Assembly (NCBI RefSeq): GCF_000176135.1
Contig: NZ_ACZN01000017.1
Coordinates: 558,001 to 622,000 of the forward strand
DNA: 64,000 nucleotides
Source: Vibrio coralliilyticus ATCC BAA-450
GTDB lineage: Bacteria; Pseudomonadota; Gammaproteobacteria; Enterobacterales; Vibrionaceae
Reading direction: 5' to 3'
Position 1 is the stretch's first letter, and every line of letters begins with the position of its first letter. The notes under the pieces were generated by a model, which had not been told where the DNA came from, ran no database searches, and saw nothing but the letters and a program-made list of their open reading frames with translations. The position numbers and the translations under genes were made by a program. Positions 61,690 through 64,000 of this stretch are shown here, one piece after another.

Positions 61690-61917
61690 CTAAGCCAAAG
61701 AAAATGTCGCCTCCGAACAGCCCCCTTTCTGGTGTGACTGTCTTAGTTTTTCCTTGAGATAAACAATGAGTTCATCAACAGCTACCTGAGTAATTGTCCC
61801 CTCCTCACGACATTTTATCGCTAGACTGTTTTCAGTTAGCTCTTTGTCTCTCACTGTAAGCACATATTTCAGCCACGTTGTTGAAGTTTCAATCTCCCAA
61901 CGACTGAGTTGTATCGA
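61690..61917 (-). pseudogene. Threonyl-tRNA synthetase C-terminal fragment
   Basis: A 75-residue minus-strand frame without a start codon, ended by TAG at 61690-61692. It contains LKYVLTVRDKELTENSLAIK then CREEGTITQVAVDELIVYLK, like the HGTP anticodon-binding domain of ThrRS (YMLVVGDKE..S..VAVR.R.G.DLG.MSLDEFI..L). The frame overlaps the end of the chorismate-lyase-like gene. No catalytic domain is present. Best explained as the surviving tail of a second thrS copy; it could also be a stand-alone anticodon-domain gene with a lost start. Confidence 0.5.
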
Positions 61918-62371
61918 TCATTTTCAGTGCCTGCTGATAGAACACTTCGATCAAAACCAGAATCGAGTCATGCTCTTGCCATGTAAACCTTGAGATACGA
62001 CCTTGGTTTTGAATGAGTCCACACTGCTTCGAATATTCAATTGTAGGAAGTGAACACTCAATAAATTGATAAGGGCTACGCTTAACCGATTGATAGGAGA
62101 AAAGCAGTTGCTCTCCCAATGATTGACCTTCCAAGCCGCAATACGCAGCGACTGTCTTTTCATGTTTAGAAAACAAAGTTGATTTGGCCCAAACCAAAGG
62201 CAAAGCGCCATCACACAGTATCACTTCCCGAGTGTAAATCGGGCTTTGACTGACCACACGTAACGGTTGAATCAGGAAATCTTCACTCGCAGAACGCAAA
62301 ATCTGTGTCAGTGAGCCCAAGTCTTTCATTGCTTGAGGCACACCTGCTGAGTCAATCACGCGGAAATTCAT
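61889..62371 (-). CDS. Chorismate lyase-like protein (UbiC/DUF98 fold)
   Basis: 160 aa. TREVILCDGALPLVWAKSTLFS is the signature of chorismate lyase family proteins (REVLLC..G.P..FARS), followed by a Leu-Gly-Glu segment (GQSLGEQLLF) and the helical end. Families with this fold release pyruvate from chorismate, giving 4-hydroxybenzoate, or bind related aromatic acids. ATGA overlap with the MFS gene shows they are co-expressed. Catalytic activity is not established. Confidence 0.7.
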   Translation of the reverse strand: MNFRVIDSAGVPQAMKDLGSLTQILRSASEDFLIQPLRVVSQSPIYTREVILCDGALPLVWAKSTLFSKHEKTVAAYCGLEGQSLGEQLLFSYQSVKRSPYQFIECSLPTIEYSKQCGLIQNQGRISRFTWQEHDSILVLIEVFYQQALKMIDTTQSLGD

Positions 62372-63534
62372 GCCACTTCCTCCACAACCGTCTCTCTGAG
62401 GTCAGGGACGAACTTGAAGCACAATAGGCTTACCACACCAATTAAACTACCCAGCAATAGGAAAAAACGCTCTGTACCAAACAGGTTTTGCAAATCGAGC
62501 ACGAAGGCGCTCAACGCCTGCCCCAGAAAATAGAACATCACAAAACCGCTCAGCACGGATGTTCTCAGCGCTGGTATGCTCGTCTGAATAATCAGGTGAG
62601 TGAGCACTGGCAGCAATAATCCAAACCCAATACCTGTGCTGACTAATACTATGTACGCGCGCCAATCATATTGTGTTTGCGACAACGCCCAAAATGAGGT
62701 GGTGAAACACATGAGACAAAGTGCCATGACAAGTTTCTCACCATAGTTGATGACGCCATGTCTAAAGAAATACGCTACGAAGGCTGACAACAGACTCATC
62801 GCCCCCATCGCCAACCCCGTTTCAGAGCTGTTGAAACTTTGAGACGTTTTCAATAGATAAGGTAAGCCAAGCAATACTAGGTAGTATGACAACATACCCA
62901 CACACCCAAGTAGATAAAACGGCAAAACCGACCTAAAGCCCAACCAGCCCAGTTTAGGCCGAAATTGAGTACGCACTTTTTTACTTGAGGGAATTCCTTT
63001 TAACGACAGTGCGAGTGTCAGCAAAGCAATCAGGTAAATAGTAAAAGGCAGTCGCCAATGCAAAGAGGCTAACCAACCGCTGGCAACGACAAAAGCAATC
63101 CCTCCAAGGTTTACCGCAATGGCCTGTTGAGAGATGAAATGCACTCTTTCCTGACCTGAAAAGTAGTCGCTAATCAACTGGTTGATAACCGTCATGCAGA
63201 TGACGATACTTGCCCCGAAAATGACTCTTCCAACAAGCAACGCTGCTAATGAATCCAGCCACAAGCCACTACTACCCGCGACTCCATAAAATCCAAGCCC
63301 TAACATTAAGCTTTTCTTCTCCCCCAAGTGGTCAATCATACGACTCACAAATGGCGCAAAGCCAATGACCGCAATGGAGGGAAGCGTCATTAACAGTGAA
63401 ACGCCGAACGGGTCATCAAACACATGGTTTAGTTCAGTCAAAGACGGCGCAATCGCAGCATTGGCCATGACGAGTAAGCTGCTACCAAGTAGTAAACAGG
63501 CTCGGGTTAAGTTAGGAACTGATGAGGTTTTCAT
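62368..63534 (-). CDS. MFS transporter (efflux type)
   Basis: 388 aa, twelve membrane helices; FVSRMIDHLGEKKSLMLGLGFYGVAG is the cytoplasmic loop motif. Probably a drug or metabolite exporter of the MFS_1 group. It is coupled to a chorismate-lyase-like gene and divergent from a LysR gene, suggesting export of an aromatic compound under LysR control. Substrate unknown. Confidence 0.82.
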   Translation of the reverse strand: MKTSSVPNLTRACLLLGSSLLVMANAAIAPSLTELNHVFDDPFGVSLLMTLPSIAVIGFAPFVSRMIDHLGEKKSLMLGLGFYGVAGSSGLWLDSLAALLVGRVIFGASIVICMTVINQLISDYFSGQERVHFISQQAIAVNLGGIAFVVASGWLASLHWRLPFTIYLIALLTLALSLKGIPSSKKVRTQFRPKLGWLGFRSVLPFYLLGCVGMLSYYLVLLGLPYLLKTSQSFNSSETGLAMGAMSLLSAFVAYFFRHGVINYGEKLVMALCLMCFTTSFWALSQTQYDWRAYIVLVSTGIGFGLLLPVLTHLIIQTSIPALRTSVLSGFVMFYFLGQALSAFVLDLQNLFGTERFFLLLGSLIGVVSLLCFKFVPDLRETVVEEVA

Positions 63535-63680
63535 TATTGGCCTTAAGTAGGGCTGACATAGGCCAAAGGTTAGAAGTTTTCACTCAAGCCAAATAGCGCA
63601 AAATTGGCAACACAGCGTTGCTTTGGATATAGGTTTCAATGTGTTATTAAAGAATCAAATTGAGAGAGAAAGCAGATAGT

Positions 63681-64000
63681 ATGGACTGGAACCTAAACGA
63701 TCTTCCGATATTTATTGCCGTCACAGAAACTGGCAGCGTTTCAAAAGCAGCAAAAAGGCTTGGCAATCAAAAATCCAGTGTCAGCCGAGCCATAAACAGA
63801 TTGGAAGAGTCGTTGAATATTAAACTGCTTGAGAGAAACAGCCGACATCTGAACCTGACCTCAGACGGAGAACAGCTATACAATCAACTTAAGCCGCTGA
63901 TGCAGAACCTGTCTGCAATCAAAGAGCAAGTTCCATCGCAAAGTCTATGCGGCACTCTCCGCATCGCCACTACGTTCGCCTTTTCTCGGGAAATATTGTC
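63681..64000 (+). CDS. LysR-family regulator, cut by the window end
   Basis: At least 106 codons from ATG 63681 run to the edge. The N-terminal HTH is clear: LNDLPIFIAVTETGSVSKAA then KRLGNQKSSVSRAINRLEE. AGAGAG is upstream. It is divergent from the MFS gene and is the likely regulator of that unit. Effector domain lies beyond the window. Confidence 0.8.
   Translation, partial: MDWNLNDLPIFIAVTETGSVSKAAKRLGNQKSSVSRAINRLEESLNIKLLERNSRHLNLTSDGEQLYNQLKPLMQNLSAIKEQVPSQSLCGTLRIATTFAFSREIL

Noticed and set aside
1..64000. tRNA, rRNA, CRISPR, transposase or integrase genes
   Set aside because: None seen by eye; no cloverleaf-like segments, direct repeat arrays or mobile-element proteins were found.

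Overview
The window looks like a stretch of a marine Vibrio genome, probably the second chromosome. The basis is protein-level resemblance to Vibrio families: a six-gene group 2 Mrp antiporter operon with fused MrpA-MrpB, a vibriolysin-type M4 protease beside an M28 aminopeptidase, OmpW, an ShyA-like M23 endopeptidase, and a DASH cryptochrome with an iron-sulfur photolyase. Codon use and intergenic style look uniform. I see no rRNA, tRNA, CRISPR array, integrase or insertion sequence. The content is mostly accessory metabolism, envelope functions, secreted hydrolases and regulators.

Layout. 0-4 kb: LysR regulator, threonine-aldolase-like enzyme and ABC exporter on the minus strand. 4.3-11.3 kb: universal stress protein, a small Cys-rich protein, then mrpACDEFG. 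11.3-16 kb (minus): Cache histidine kinase, lipoprotein, a membrane-anchored protein and a secreted lipase-like hydrolase. 16.4-21.3 kb (plus): AraC regulator, GNAT acetyltransferase, a probable leader peptide plus ABC-F ATPase, a Gfo/Idh oxidoreductase and a cupin-regulator remnant. 21.3-32 kb: cysteine dioxygenase-like protein, SDR, subtilase, a nucleotidyltransferase/kinase pair, thioesterase, OmpW, M23 endopeptidase, a stand-alone CBM48 protein and small genes. 32-35 kb (minus): a three-subunit HcnABC/D-amino-acid dehydrogenase-like operon. 35.2-38.7 kb (minus): an ammonium-transporter/histidine-kinase fusion and its response regulator. 39-43.4 kb: YbaK-like deacylase, M28 and M4 secreted peptidases. 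43.9-50.8 kb: MFS exporter divergent from an SgrR-like regulator, RNase Z, and a LysR gene divergent from an aminotransferase plus solute-binding protein. 50.8-57.8 kb (minus): binding protein, YccF, ABM protein, TSUP exporter, two photolyase/cryptochrome genes, MFS transporter and a His-rich peptide. 57.9-64 kb: rhodanese-GST operon divergent from a GlxA-type regulator, NorR, a threonyl-tRNA synthetase remnant, a chorismate-lyase-like protein with an MFS transporter, and a LysR gene cut by the window end.

The most unusual locus is 35228-38716. The sensor is a complete Amt/Rh ammonium channel fused to a kinase core. Its ATP-binding motifs are intact, but the H-box histidine is replaced by Arg. 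It is followed 15 bases later by a receiver protein whose HD-GYP-like output domain has lost the HD aspartate and the HH pair. This may be an ammonium-sensing module that signals non-canonically. Second is the region before the ABC-F gene: a 26-codon ORF with a strong Shine-Dalgarno and two competing stems, the layout expected of translational attenuation. A long nested palindrome at the aminotransferase/LysR divergent promoter and two gene remnants (cupin regulator, ThrRS anticodon-binding domain) are further unexplained signals.
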